From Pseudomonas tensinigenes (GTDB taxonomy: Bacteria; Pseudomonadota; Gammaproteobacteria; Pseudomonadales; Pseudomonadaceae), in NCBI RefSeq assembly GCF_014268445.2, contig NZ_CP077089.1, positions 1,233,501 through 1,297,500 of the forward strand: DNA of 64,000 nt, given 5' to 3'. Shown here piece by piece: positions 50,498 through 60,034 of the stretch. Position 1 is the stretch's first letter, and each line of letters begins with the position of its first letter. The position numbers were made by a program, and so were the translations under genes. The notes below the pieces were generated by a model that was not told the origin of the DNA, did no database searches, and saw only the letters and a program-made list of their open reading frames with translations.

Positions 50498-52597
50498 TTA
50501 CACATCCATAGGTCGGTTGGCGGCTTGAATCGCGGTGAGGGCGATGGTGTAGACGATGTCATCGACTTGCGCACCACGCGGCAAGTCATTCACCGGTTTA
50601 CGCAGTCCTTGCAGCATCGGCCCGAGGCTGACGCAATCGGCACTGCGTTGCACCGCTTTGTGGGTGGTGTTGCCGGTGTTCAGATCGGGGAACACAAACA
50701 CCGTGGCGCGACCGGCCACCTGACTGTTCGGCGCCAGTTGCCGGGCGACTTCGGCGTTGGCCGCGGCGTCGTATTGCAGCGGGCCGTCGATCAGCAGCGA
50801 GTGCTGTTGTTCGTGGGCGAGGAGGGTGGCCTCGCGGACTTTCTCGACTTCTTCTCCGGTGGCCGATTCGCCGCTGGAGTAACTGATCATCGCCACGCGC
50901 GGGGTGATGCCGAACGCGGCCGCCGAGTCGGCGCTTTGCAGGGCAATCTCGGCCAGTTCGGTGGCGCTTGGGTGCGGGTTCATCACGCAGTCGCCGTAGA
51001 CCAGCACTTCTTCCGGGAAGAGCATGAAGAACACCGATGACACCAGCGTGCAGCCCGGTGCAGTCTTGATCAGCTGCAGCGCCGGGCGGATGGTGTTGGC
51101 GGTGGTGTTGATCACGCCCGATACCAGGCCGTCGACTTCATCCAGTGCGAGCATCATGGTGCCGATCACCACGGTATCTTCCAGTTGTTGCTCGGCCATT
51201 GGCGCATTGAGACTTTTAGTTTTGCGCAGCGCGACCATCGGCTCGACGTAGCGCTCGCGGATCAGATCCGGATCGAGAATCTCCAGCCCCGGCGGCAGGA
51301 CGATGCCTTGAGCGCGGGCGACGGCTTCGACGTCTTCCGGTTTCGCCAGCAACACGCAACGGGCGATCCCGCGCTCCTGACAGATCGCCGCCGCTTGCAC
51401 AGTGAACGGCTCGCTGCCTTCGGGCAGGACGATGCGTTTGTTCGCCGCTTGCGCGCGTTGAATCAATTGATAGCGGAACACCGCCGGCGACAGGCGCATT
51501 TCCCGTGGCGTGCCGCAACGCTGGTGCAGCCATTTGGCGTCGAGATGGCTGGCGACGAAATCGGTGATGATCTCCGCGCGCTCGCGGTCGTCGATCGGGA
51601 TTTCCTTGTTCAGGCCGTTGAGCAGGTTGGCGGTGTCGTAGGAACCGGTGCTCACTGACAGCACCGGCAAACCGGCCTGCAAGGCGCCGCGGCACAGATC
51701 CATGATGCGCGGATCCGGCAGGGTATCGCTGGTCAGCAGCAGGCCGGCCAGCGGCACGCCGTTGATCGCCGCGAGGCTGACGGCGAGGATGATGTCGTCG
51801 CGATCGCCCGGGGTCACTACCAACACGCCGGGCTTGAGCAACTCGACGGTGTTACGCATGGTCCGTGCGCAAATGATGATTTTGGTCATCCGCCGGGTTT
51901 CGTAGTCACCGGCATTGAGCACTTGCGCGCCCATCAGATCGGCGACATCGCGGGTGCGCGGTGCGTTGAGTTCCGGCTGATAGGGAATGCAGCCGAGCAA
52001 GCGGAAATCACCGCTGCGCAGCAACGGCGAATGTTCCTTCAGACGCGTGGCGAAGGCGTCCATGCTCTCGTCGGTCTTGACCTTGTTGAGGATCACCCCG
52101 AGGACTTTCGGGTCTTTCGGCCCGCCAAACAATTGCGCCTGCAATTCAACCCGGCCGGACAGTTCGGCGAGTACTTCGTTTTCCGGCGCCGAGACCAGAA
52201 TCACCTCGGCATCGAGGCTCTTGGCCAGGTGCAGATTGACCCGCGCAGCGTAGCTGGCGCTGCGGGTCGGCACCATGCCTTCAACGACCAGCACGTCTTT
52301 GCCGATGGCGGCTTGCTGATAGAGGGTGATGATTTCTTCGAGCAGTTCATCGAGCTGACCGTCGCCGAGCATCCGCTCAACGTGGGCAAGGCCCAGTGGT
52401 TGCGGCGGTTTCAGACCGTGGGTGCGCGCCACCAGTTCGGTGGAACGCTCAGGGCCGGTGTCGCCCGGGTGCGGCTGGGCAATCGGTTTGAAGAAACCGA
52501 CTTTGAGGCCGGCGCGCTCAAGCGTGCGCACCAGCCCGAGGCTGATGGAGGTCAGACCCACGCCAAAATCGGTGGGTGCGATAAAAAAAGTTTGCAT
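50498..52597 (-). CDS. pta: Phosphate acetyltransferase
   Basis: Pta, 699 residues, converts acetyl-CoA and phosphate to acetyl phosphate and CoA. It is the long form: an N-terminal P-loop-like BioD-type domain (TFFIAPTDFGVGLTSISLGL, residues 3-22), a DRTGG regulatory domain in the middle and the C-terminal catalytic PTA_PTB domain (about 370-699; e.g. RIVLPEGSEPFTVQAAAICQ and FPDLNTGNTTHKAVQRSA). The N-terminal loop has GVGLTS in place of a full GxxxxGKT, so it probably does not bind ATP. AckA is not in the window. Confidence 0.96.
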   Translation of the reverse strand: MQTFFIAPTDFGVGLTSISLGLVRTLERAGLKVGFFKPIAQPHPGDTGPERSTELVARTHGLKPPQPLGLAHVERMLGDGQLDELLEEIITLYQQAAIGKDVLVVEGMVPTRSASYAARVNLHLAKSLDAEVILVSAPENEVLAELSGRVELQAQLFGGPKDPKVLGVILNKVKTDESMDAFATRLKEHSPLLRSGDFRLLGCIPYQPELNAPRTRDVADLMGAQVLNAGDYETRRMTKIIICARTMRNTVELLKPGVLVVTPGDRDDIILAVSLAAINGVPLAGLLLTSDTLPDPRIMDLCRGALQAGLPVLSVSTGSYDTANLLNGLNKEIPIDDRERAEIITDFVASHLDAKWLHQRCGTPREMRLSPAVFRYQLIQRAQAANKRIVLPEGSEPFTVQAAAICQERGIARCVLLAKPEDVEAVARAQGIVLPPGLEILDPDLIRERYVEPMVALRKTKSLNAPMAEQQLEDTVVIGTMMLALDEVDGLVSGVINTTANTIRPALQLIKTAPGCTLVSSVFFMLFPEEVLVYGDCVMNPHPSATELAEIALQSADSAAAFGITPRVAMISYSSGESATGEEVEKVREATLLAHEQQHSLLIDGPLQYDAAANAEVARQLAPNSQVAGRATVFVFPDLNTGNTTHKAVQRSADCVSLGPMLQGLRKPVNDLPRGAQVDDIVYTIALTAIQAANRPMDV

Positions 52598-52657
52598 GCG
52601 AATTCTCTAAAGTTGCATGGCAATGGTGTCAGCTTATGTCTGGCTGACTACCGAAAT

Positions 52658-52954
52658 TCAGTCGCCAAGGTTATCGCTAACCGAGCCTTGTGCGCACCAA
52701 CCGCAGGCAAAGGGTTGGCCTATTTTTTCAATACGTTGCGCCGGGTCCAGCACCCAGGCGCGCGATTGCCAGGGCGGCTGATGGCGCAGGTGCTGGGTGT
52801 GACCACAGGAAAGCTCGACGACCCAGTGACCGTCCTCGTCCTGATGAAAGCCTGCGATCGTCGAAACCCGTTTGTCCGGGTTGTGTTCGCTTTCGCGCGA
52901 TTGCTTCGCTAAACTTGGCCTTTCTATATTCTTCTGCAAAAGGTCTCGCCCCAT
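52658..52954 (-). CDS. DUF3565 domain protein
   Basis: A small protein, 98 residues from ATG 52954. The conserved part is the C-terminal 65 residues with FHQDEDGHWVVELSCGHTQH, RHQPPWQSRAWV and FACGWCAQGSV; paired CGH and CGWC suggest a metal or redox site. Function unknown. The N-terminus before STIAGFHQDE is uncertain because no good start lies close to the domain; if ATG 52954 is used, the start overlaps the divergent slyD start (CATG). It precedes pta on the same strand by 60 bp. Confidence 0.75.
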   Translation of the reverse strand: MGRDLLQKNIERPSLAKQSRESEHNPDKRVSTIAGFHQDEDGHWVVELSCGHTQHLRHQPPWQSRAWVLDPAQRIEKIGQPFACGWCAQGSVSDNLGD

Positions 52955-53438
52955 GCTGATCGCCGCCAATAAGGCTGTCTCCATCGACTATACCCTGACC
53001 AACGACGCTGGTGAGGTCATCGACAGCTCCGCCGGCGGCGCTCCGCTGGTCTACCTGCAAGGCGCAGGCAACATCATCCCGGGCCTGGAAAAAGCTCTGG
53101 AAGGCAAAGCTGTTGGTGACGAGCTGGAAGTTTCCGTTGAACCGGAAGACGCTTACGGCGAATACGCCGCTGAGCTGGTCAGCACCCTGAGCCGCAGCAT
53201 GTTCGAAGGCGTTGACGAGCTGGAAGTCGGCATGCAGTTCCACGCTTCGGCGCCGGACGGCCAGATGCAAATCGTCACCATTCGTGACCTCGACGGCGAC
53301 GACGTGACTGTCGACGGCAACCACCCACTGGCCGGTCAGCGCCTGAACTTCAAAGTGAAGATCGTTGACATCCGTGACGCCAGCCAGGAAGAAGTCGCTC
53401 ATGGCCACGTCCATGGCGAAGGTGGCCATCACCACTGA
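52953..53438 (+). CDS. slyD: FKBP-type peptidyl-prolyl isomerase SlyD
   Basis: A 161-residue SlyD-type isomerase and chaperone. It has the FKBP part split by an IF insert (residues 1-70 and 125-150; LIAANKAVSIDYTLTNDAGE, GNIIPGLEKALEGKAVGDE, EPEDAYGEYAAELVSTL) and a short His-rich tail (GHVHGEGGHHH) able to bind nickel. E. coli SlyD has a longer tail. The frame extends upstream, but MLIAANKAVSIDYT is the family start. It is followed by a terminator. Confidence 0.94.
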   Translation: MLIAANKAVSIDYTLTNDAGEVIDSSAGGAPLVYLQGAGNIIPGLEKALEGKAVGDELEVSVEPEDAYGEYAAELVSTLSRSMFEGVDELEVGMQFHASAPDGQMQIVTIRDLDGDDVTVDGNHPLAGQRLNFKVKIVDIRDASQEEVAHGHVHGEGGHHH

Positions 53439-53466
53439 TTTTCTGCGCTAAGCTTCGAGTACTGGA

Positions 53467-53492
53467 GAGGCGCCTGCGGGCGCCTTTTTAGT
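53467..53492 (+). terminator. Rho-independent terminator after slyD
   Basis: GAGGCGCC and GGGCGCCTTTTTAG form a short GC-rich hairpin (AGGCGCC/GGCGCCT) with a T run about 30 bp after the slyD stop. Confidence 0.9.
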
Positions 53493-53561
53493 CCGCGGCT
53501 GTCCTTGGTGACTTCGCCAAGTGGCTGTTTCGAGTAGAACACGGGAATCTTGGAGTTCGTC

Positions 53562-54044
53562 ATGAGTGCTTTTCACGACCTTAAGTTGACAGCCCTGGAT
53601 GGTCAGGAGCTACCGCTGGCGCCGTTCAAGGGCCAAGTCGTGCTGGTGGTCAACGTCGCCTCCAAATGCGGCTTGACCCCACAGTACGCGGCGCTGGAAA
53701 ACCTCTATCAGCAATTCAAGGGCAAAGGCTTCAGTGTGCTGGGCCTGCCGTGCAACCAGTTTGCCGGTCAGGAACCTGGCAGCGAACAGGAAATTCAGGA
53801 TTTCTGTAGCCTCAACTATGGCGTGACGTTTCCGTTGTCGAGCAAGCTCGAAGTCAACGGTCATGATCGTCATCAGCTCTACCGTCTGCTGGCGGGCGAG
53901 GGCGCGGAGTTTCCCGGTGACATCACCTGGAATTTCGAGAAGTTCCTGCTCGGCAAGGACGGCCGTGTGCTGGCCCGGTTCTCACCGCGCACGGCGCCGG
54001 ATGACCCGACCATTGTGCATGCGATTGAAAAAGCGCTGAGCTGA
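53562..54044 (+). CDS. Glutathione peroxidase (Cys type)
   Basis: A 160-residue glutathione-peroxidase-family protein. Peroxidatic Cys is in NVASKCGLTPQYAALE (about 36; Cys, not selenocysteine), Gln in LPCNQFAGQEPGS (about 70) and Trp/Asn in DITWNFEKFLLGK (about 125). As in most bacterial members, electron donor is probably thioredoxin, which is inference. ATG 53562 follows TTGGAG. Downstream the space holds a repeat. Confidence 0.93.
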   Translation: MSAFHDLKLTALDGQELPLAPFKGQVVLVVNVASKCGLTPQYAALENLYQQFKGKGFSVLGLPCNQFAGQEPGSEQEIQDFCSLNYGVTFPLSSKLEVNGHDRHQLYRLLAGEGAEFPGDITWNFEKFLLGKDGRVLARFSPRTAPDDPTIVHAIEKALS

Positions 54045-54056
54045 AACAGCAAGATC

Positions 54057-54134
54057 AAAAGATCGCAGCCTTCGGCAGCTCCTACAGGTGACCTCAAAAC
54101 CCCATGTAGGAGCTGCCGAAGGCTGCGATCTTTT
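54057..54134. repeat. Inverted repeat pair, GTAGGAGCTGCCGA variant
   Basis: Arms AAAAGATCGCAGCCTTCGGC and its complement, with about 18 bp between them, after the glutathione peroxidase gene. The inner bases are CTTCGG in place of CTGCGG in the other copies; both arms carry the same change, so base pairing is kept. Confidence 0.92.
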
Positions 54135-54239
54135 GCTTTGCGTCTTTTAATCCTTAATCACCCAAATCAATAGTGCTGTTCAAAGGGTACGCGCCTCCAT
54201 ATTATCGCCGTCATAAAGCCTTCTCTGTGGAGCCCTTCG

Positions 54240-55343
54240 ATGCCCGTTCAAGCCTTGTTCAAACCGTTCCACCTCGGTGCCCTCGAACTGCCGACCCGCG
54301 TGGTCATGGCACCGATGACTCGCTCGTTCTCCCCGGGCGGCGTACCGAATTCGAAAGTCATCGAGTACTACCGTCGTCGCGCAGCAGCCGGCGTTGGCCT
54401 GATCATCACCGAAGGCACCACCGTCGGCCACATTGCCTCCAACGGCTACCCGAACGTGCCGCAGTTCTTTGGTGACGCGCCATTGGCCGGCTGGAAGAAG
54501 GTCGTTGATGCGGTTCACGCCGAAGGCGGCAAGATCGTTCCGCAACTGTGGCATGTGGGTAGCGTGCGACGCATCGGCACCGAGCCGGACGCCAGCGTGC
54601 CGGCTTACGGCCCGTCGGAAAAACTCAAGGACGGTCAGGTCGTGGTGCACGGCATGACCAAGCAAGACATCCAGGACGTGATCGCAGCCTTCGCCCAGGC
54701 GGCCAAAGACGCACAAAGCATCGGCATGGACGGCGTGGAAATCCACGGCGCGCACGGTTACCTGATCGACCAGTTCTTCTGGGAAGGCAGCAACCAGCGC
54801 ACCGACGAATACGGCGGCAGCCTGGCCAACCGTTCGCGTTTCGCCATCGAACTGATTCAAGCCGTACGTGCGGCCGTAGGCGAAGGCTTCCCGATCATCT
54901 TCCGTTTCTCGCAATGGAAGCAGCAGGATTACACCGCGCGTCTGGTGCAAACCCCAGAAGCACTGGGCGAATTCCTCAAGCCATTGTCCGACGCTGGCGT
55001 GGATATTTTCCATTGCTCGACGCGGCGTTTCTGGGAGCCGGAGTTCGATGGTTCCGAGCTGAACCTGGCAGGCTGGACCCGCAAGCTCACCGGCAAGCCG
55101 ACCATCACCGTCGGTAGCGTCGGTCTCGATGGTGAGTTTCTGCAATTCATGGTCAACACCGACAAGGTCGCGCAACCGGCCAGTCTGGAAAACCTGCTGG
55201 AGCGTTTGAACAAAGAGGAATTCGATCTGGTCGCGGTGGGGCGTGCGCTGCTGGTCGATCCGGACTGGGCGCAGAAAGTCCGCGAAGGGCGTGAACAGGA
55301 TATTCTGCCGTTCAGCCGTGAGGCGTTGATGACGCTGGTTTAA
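54240..55343 (+). CDS. NADH:flavin oxidoreductase, old yellow enzyme family
   Basis: A 367-residue FMN-dependent TIM-barrel enzyme of the old yellow enzyme family. FMN and substrate residues are visible in RVVMAPMTRSFSPGG (about 20-34), LIITEGTTVG (about 54-63), PQLWHVGSVRR (about 100-110), GVEIHGAHGYLIDQF (about 165-179) and RTDEYGGSLANR (about 186-197). HGAHG has His-Ala-His where classic enzymes have HxxN, so it lies in the Xenobiotic-reductase-like subset; exact substrate unknown. It stands alone between repeats. Confidence 0.9.
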   Translation: MPVQALFKPFHLGALELPTRVVMAPMTRSFSPGGVPNSKVIEYYRRRAAAGVGLIITEGTTVGHIASNGYPNVPQFFGDAPLAGWKKVVDAVHAEGGKIVPQLWHVGSVRRIGTEPDASVPAYGPSEKLKDGQVVVHGMTKQDIQDVIAAFAQAAKDAQSIGMDGVEIHGAHGYLIDQFFWEGSNQRTDEYGGSLANRSRFAIELIQAVRAAVGEGFPIIFRFSQWKQQDYTARLVQTPEALGEFLKPLSDAGVDIFHCSTRRFWEPEFDGSELNLAGWTRKLTGKPTITVGSVGLDGEFLQFMVNTDKVAQPASLENLLERLNKEEFDLVAVGRALLVDPDWAQKVREGREQDILPFSREALMTLV

Positions 55344-55362
55344 GCAGCGCTTTCACTGGCCC

Positions 55363-55456
55363 CTTCGCGAGCAGGCTCGCTCCCACAGGTTTCTCTGCTG
55401 TTCACAAAATGTGTGTTCACTGAAGATCCCCTGTGGGAGCGAGCCTGCTCGCGAAA
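55363..55456. repeat. REP pair (REPIN), GTGGGAGCGAGC family, inverted order
   Basis: A 94-bp pair after the flavoprotein gene. Here the order of arms is reversed: CTTCGCGAGCAGGCTCGCTC comes first and GTGGGAGCGAGCCTGCTCGC second, so the GTGGGAG ends face inwards. The copy at 1081 has the same orientation; the other five are opposite. Confidence 0.9.
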
Positions 55457-55479
55457 GCGGTTCTAAGGTCAGCAAAGAT

Positions 55480-56655
55480 TCAAGGCAATGTCTGCGCATT
55501 CGGGACAACCTGCTCCCCCACACAAGCCCCGCGCAAATGCTTTTCAAACTGCTCGATAACCGCCGGCCAGCCTTGGCGACTCGCATGCTGCCGCGCATTC
55601 AGGCGCACACAGCGCAGCCGCTCATCCTCTTCCAGTAACCATGCAGCGGCGTCGCAAAACGCCTGCTCATCTCCCGGCATCGCCAGCACGCCGTTGTAGC
55701 CATGGCGAATATGCTGCGCCGCCGCAGCCTGATCGTAAGCCACCACACCGAGGCCCGACGCCAAAGCTTCGAGCACGACATTGCCGAAGGTTTCGGTCAG
55801 GCTCGGAAACAGAAATACATCGCCTGATGCGTAGTGCGCCGCCAACGCCTCACCGCGCTGTGCGCCGCAGAAGATTGCCTCGGGCAATTCCTTTTCCAGC
55901 GCGAGCCGCTGCGGCCCGTCACCGACCACGATCAGTTTCAGATTACGCTGTGGATAAGTCTCGCGCAGGGTTGCAAAGCTGCGCTTGAGCAGGCCCAGGT
56001 TTTTCTCCGGAGCCAAACGTCCTACGTGAATCACGGCGACGTCGCGCTCGCTCAGTCCCCATTGCTCACGCAATGCATTCAGCCGTTTGCTTGGATGAAA
56101 CAACTGACTGTCCACACCTCGCGATAGCAGTGCCAAGCGCTCGAAATGCCGCCGTTCCAGCTCCAGCCGCTGGCTGACGCTCGGCACCAACGTCAGCGCC
56201 GAGCGATTGTGAAACCAGCGCAGATAGTGCGTGAGCATCCGCGTCAGCAGACCGAGCCCATATTGACTGGTGTATTGCTGAAAGTTGGTGTGGAACCCGC
56301 TGACCACCGAAATGCCCAGACGCCGCGCCGCACGCAGGGCCGATAACCCGAGCGGTCCTTCCGTGGCGATATACAGCACATCCGGGCGCTGACGTTTCCA
56401 GCGCCGCAGCAGTTTGTGCATCGACGACTGACCCCATTGCAGCCCGGGATATCCCGGCAGCGGCCAGCCACGGCACAACAGAAGCGCATCATCTTCGCTG
56501 CGCTGCGGATCACCCGCCTGACGCGGTCGCACCAGTTCCACTTGGTGACCACGCGCGCGCAGTCCATCGCACAAGCGGCCAAGGGTATTGGCCACGCCGT
56601 TGATTTCCGGTGGGAAGGTTTCGCTGATCAGAGTGATGTTTAGAGCTGTCGTCAT
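55480..56655 (-). CDS. Glycosyltransferase family 4 protein (GT-B)
   Basis: A 391-residue GT-B glycosyltransferase. The N-terminal half has ITLISETFPPEINGVANTLG (about 7-26) with the glycine loop; the C-terminal half has HVGRLAPEKNLGLLKRSFAT (about 209-228), VVGDGPQRLALEKELP and the acidic motif SLTETFGNVVLEALASGLGV (about 287-306). The pattern is like GDP-mannose-dependent mannosyltransferases (MgtA/PimB type), so mannosylation of a lipid is possible, but donor and acceptor are not known. ATG 56655 preferred to 56679 on family grounds. Confidence 0.86.
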   Translation of the reverse strand: MTTALNITLISETFPPEINGVANTLGRLCDGLRARGHQVELVRPRQAGDPQRSEDDALLLCRGWPLPGYPGLQWGQSSMHKLLRRWKRQRPDVLYIATEGPLGLSALRAARRLGISVVSGFHTNFQQYTSQYGLGLLTRMLTHYLRWFHNRSALTLVPSVSQRLELERRHFERLALLSRGVDSQLFHPSKRLNALREQWGLSERDVAVIHVGRLAPEKNLGLLKRSFATLRETYPQRNLKLIVVGDGPQRLALEKELPEAIFCGAQRGEALAAHYASGDVFLFPSLTETFGNVVLEALASGLGVVAYDQAAAAQHIRHGYNGVLAMPGDEQAFCDAAAWLLEEDERLRCVRLNARQHASRQGWPAVIEQFEKHLRGACVGEQVVPNAQTLP

Positions 56656-56721
56656 GGCCTCAGTGTCGGCTGAGGCCATGTCGTGCTTGTTACGTTCGGA
56701 TGATGGATTTGTGACGTCGCG

Positions 56722-57474
56722 TTAGCGCTGAGTCACCAGATTCTCTGCGCCGCGCTCACGCACCCAGAACAACGTCGCCCCGGCCACCGCCGCCGGCATC
56801 ATCAGGATGTTGACCACCGGAATCAGCAGCACCAGATAGACGATCCCGCCAAAACTCATGCTCTGCCAGCGCTTCTGGCGCAGCCAGGCGAGCATTTCGT
56901 TCCAGCCGAGTTTGTGGTTGTCCGCCGGGTAGTCGATGTACTGGATCGCCATCATCCACACGCCGAACAGCAGCCACAGCGGCGCGGCAATGATGTTCAC
57001 CACCGGGATGAACGACAGGATGAACAGACCGATTGCGCGGGGCAGAAAGTAGCCGAGCTTGCGCATTTCCCGGGCGAGGGTGCGCGGGACCATCGCAATC
57101 AGTTCACCCCAGCTGAACGCCGGGAAATCATCGGTGCCACGCACCACCACTTCGACTTTTTCCGCAAGGAAGCCGTTGAACGGTGCGGCGATCACGTTGG
57201 CGAGCATGGTGAAGGTGAAAAACACCATCAACGCCACCAGCACCACGAACAAGGGCCAGAGGATGTAGCTGAGGAAACTCAGCCATTCGGGCAGCGACGG
57301 CATCAGCGTATCGACCCACAGGCTGAACTGGTGGCCGGCCAGATAGATCAATCCGACGAACAGCACCAGGTTGATCGCCAGCGGCAACAACACGAACAGG
57401 CGCAAGCCAGGGCTGAGAACCAGTTTCAGGCCTTCGCGCAGGTATTGCGGGCCAGACAGAACAGGGGCGGGCAT
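56722..57474 (-). CDS. cysZ: Sulfate transporter CysZ
   Basis: CysZ, 250 residues, an inner-membrane sulfate permease that feeds the cysteine pathway. Hydrophobic helices are visible at [20 protein letters not shown] (about 24-43), [20 protein letters not shown] and [20 protein letters not shown]. The conserved [20 protein letters not shown] (about 89-108) and the [18 protein letters not shown] segment fit the EI24/CysZ family. It may act with the cysD and cysNC products in this window, about 7 kb away. Divergent from trxB. Confidence 0.93.
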   Translation of the reverse strand: MPAPVLSGPQYLREGLKLVLSPGLRLFVLLPLAINLVLFVGLIYLAGHQFSLWVDTLMPSLPEWLSFLSYILWPLFVVLVALMVFFTFTMLANVIAAPFNGFLAEKVEVVVRGTDDFPAFSWGELIAMVPRTLAREMRKLGYFLPRAIGLFILSFIPVVNIIAAPLWLLFGVWMMAIQYIDYPADNHKLGWNEMLAWLRQKRWQSMSFGGIVYLVLLIPVVNILMMPAAVAGATLFWVRERGAENLVTQR

Positions 57475-57638
57475 AAGGTGCTCCGAGCAAGGGAAAACGC
57501 GCCGACCTTACCGACTTTGCAACGACGGCGAAAGCGCGGTAGAGCTATCGACATTCACTGTAACAAAGACGTCCATCTCGTCAGTGTGTCGGCATAGAGA
57601 CCACCTATGAGCTGGATTGTTAAACCGTATTTCCTTAA

Positions 57639-58748
<1,110 letters not shown>

Positions 58749-58760
58749 GATCGCAGGCAT

Positions 58761-58791
58761 AAAAAAACCGGCCAATTGGCCGGTTTTTTTG
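58761..58791 (+). terminator. Rho-independent terminator after trxB
   Basis: AAACCGGCCAATTGGCCGGTTT is a perfect palindrome followed by T residues and preceded by A residues, so it could stop transcription on either strand. It begins 12 bp after the trxB stop. Confidence 0.95.
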
Positions 58792-58823
58792 TGCCCGAGA
58801 AACACAGTCACCACAGATCAAAT

Positions 58824-58911
58824 GTGGGAGCGAGCCTGCTCGCGAATGCGGTGTCTCCGTCGACATCAATGTTGAATGTCAGTCCGTATTCGCGAGCAGG
58901 CTCGCTCCCAC
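58824..58911. repeat. REP pair (REPIN), GTGGGAGCGAGC family
   Basis: An 88-bp inverted pair of REP cores between the trxB terminator and the end of the HopJ-type gene on the other strand. Confidence 0.92.
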
Positions 58912-58935
58912 AGGGATTTTGTGTGGATAGAGGAA

Positions 58936-59274
58936 TCAGCGGCGGGTCAGGGGTTGTGTTTCGAACTTCACCCCGGCCAGACCATGCTTGATCAGCGCGC
59001 GAATATTGCCGTGATCACTGCCCTCAGGCGTCGCCACTACCGAGCGGTAATGCTCGCCGAACGCCAACAGCGCTTCTTCATCGCTCAGACCTTCCAGCAG
59101 CGCCAAGCCCAGGGTCTTGCACGAGCCTTCGTTCTGTCCGGCGGCGTTTTCCACGCCACCGTTGTTGAAGGCTTGCGGCTGGTAGTCGTAACCGGCGGCG
59201 ATGAACGCCAGGGTGTCGGCGAAAGCGTGTTCGCCGCTCTTGAGGCTGGCGCGCAGGGTGTTCAGATCACTCAT
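58936..59274 (-). CDS. HopJ-type effector family protein
   Basis: A 112-residue protein that matches the HopJ family, named from a type III effector of P. syringae but present in many non-pathogens and so probably a housekeeping protein. Starts MSDLNTLRASLKSGEHAF; contains YDYQPQAFNNGGVENAAG (about 29-46) and the C-terminal EGSDHGNIRALIKHGLAGV. No type III secretion signal can be judged from sequence alone. The start at 59274 overlaps the DUF1244 stop by 8 nt, so the two are coupled. The frame stays open upstream inside the DUF1244 gene. Confidence 0.88.
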   Translation of the reverse strand: MSDLNTLRASLKSGEHAFADTLAFIAAGYDYQPQAFNNGGVENAAGQNEGSCKTLGLALLEGLSDEEALLAFGEHYRSVVATPEGSDHGNIRALIKHGLAGVKFETQPLTRR

Positions 59275-59563
59275 GGGTTTTTCCTTTGGCGAACGCCGCT
59301 TGCTGGTCGGCGTTGGCTTCTTGCTGATATTGGGCTTTCCACTCGGCGTACGGCATGCCGTAAACCACTTCGCGGGCGTCATCGAGGCTGACCTCGATCT
59401 GGCGCTCGTCGGCTTCGGCCTTGTACCACTTCGACAGGCAGTTGCGGCAGAACCCGGCGAGGTTCATCAGGTCGATGTTCTGCACGTCCTTGCGGCTGTC
59501 CAGGTGGGCGACCAGCCGGCGGAAAGCGGCGGCTTCGAGTTCGAGGCGTTGTTGATCAGTCAT
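59267..59563 (-). CDS. DUF1244 domain protein
   Basis: A 98-residue DUF1244 protein. Conserved: FRRLVAHLDSRKDVQNIDLM (about 15-34), LAGFCRNCLSKWYKAEA (about 36-52) and VVYGMPYAEWKAQYQ (about 68-82). The CRNC motif suggests a metal or redox site. Function unknown. It starts at ATG 59563; the frame is open upstream through a repeat. It is coupled to the HopJ-type gene. Confidence 0.88.
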   Translation of the reverse strand: MTDQQRLELEAAAFRRLVAHLDSRKDVQNIDLMNLAGFCRNCLSKWYKAEADERQIEVSLDDAREVVYGMPYAEWKAQYQQEANADQQAAFAKGKTHE

Positions 59564-59585
59564 GGGGGTCTCTGCGAGACAGCTT

Positions 59586-59664
59586 TGAGCGGCAAGCTTC
59601 AAGCTGCAAGATTGGATCGGGGTCGGCCGTTAGCTTACCGCTTGCAGCTCGAAGCTTGAAGCTC
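59586..59664. repeat. AGCTTCAAGCTGCAAG inverted repeat between folX and DUF1244
   Basis: GAGCGGCAAGCTTCAAGCTG on the left and CAGCTCGAAGCTTGAAGCTC on the right form an inverted pair with about 30 bp between arms. It begins at the folX stop codon (minus strand TGAGCTTC). The right arm matches the repeat behind cysD at 22 of 25 positions (59632-59656). Confidence 0.85.
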
Positions 59665-60034
59665 AGCGGCTAGCCGCGAGCGTGATCGACACCGATTCGG
59701 CAAATCGCAGCGCATGCGGCTTGTCGACTTCGACTTCGGCGTACAGCACCGAACCATTACTCATCACCAGATCGAGCAATTCCTGAGTCAGCCGTTCGAG
59801 CAGCGCAAAGCGATTGCCCTCGACGTGCGCGATGATCGCTTTGGTGATGGTGCGGTAATTCAGCGCGTGGTCGATGTCGTTGTCACGCACGGCTTCCTGA
59901 GCGGCATACAGAATGGTCAGGTTGATCAGCACATCCTGTTTGTTGAGGATTTCGTCCTCGTTGATCCCAATAAAGGTGCGCAAGCGCAGATCCTTGACTC
60001 GGATGCGCGCCATTCCCGGTTGAAGTTGTGGCAT
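59663..60034 (-). CDS. folX: Dihydroneopterin triphosphate 2'-epimerase
   Basis: A 123-residue protein of the dihydroneopterin aldolase/epimerase fold. [20 protein letters not shown] (about 11-30) and [20 protein letters not shown] (about 54-73) are typical. The position before folE and folM, as in P. aeruginosa PA3439-PA3437, indicates FolX, which epimerises dihydroneopterin triphosphate to the monapterin form, in place of FolB. It starts directly after the folE stop with no gap. Confidence 0.88.
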   Translation of the reverse strand: MPQLQPGMARIRVKDLRLRTFIGINEDEILNKQDVLINLTILYAAQEAVRDNDIDHALNYRTITKAIIAHVEGNRFALLERLTQELLDLVMSNGSVLYAEVEVDKPHALRFAESVSITLAASR

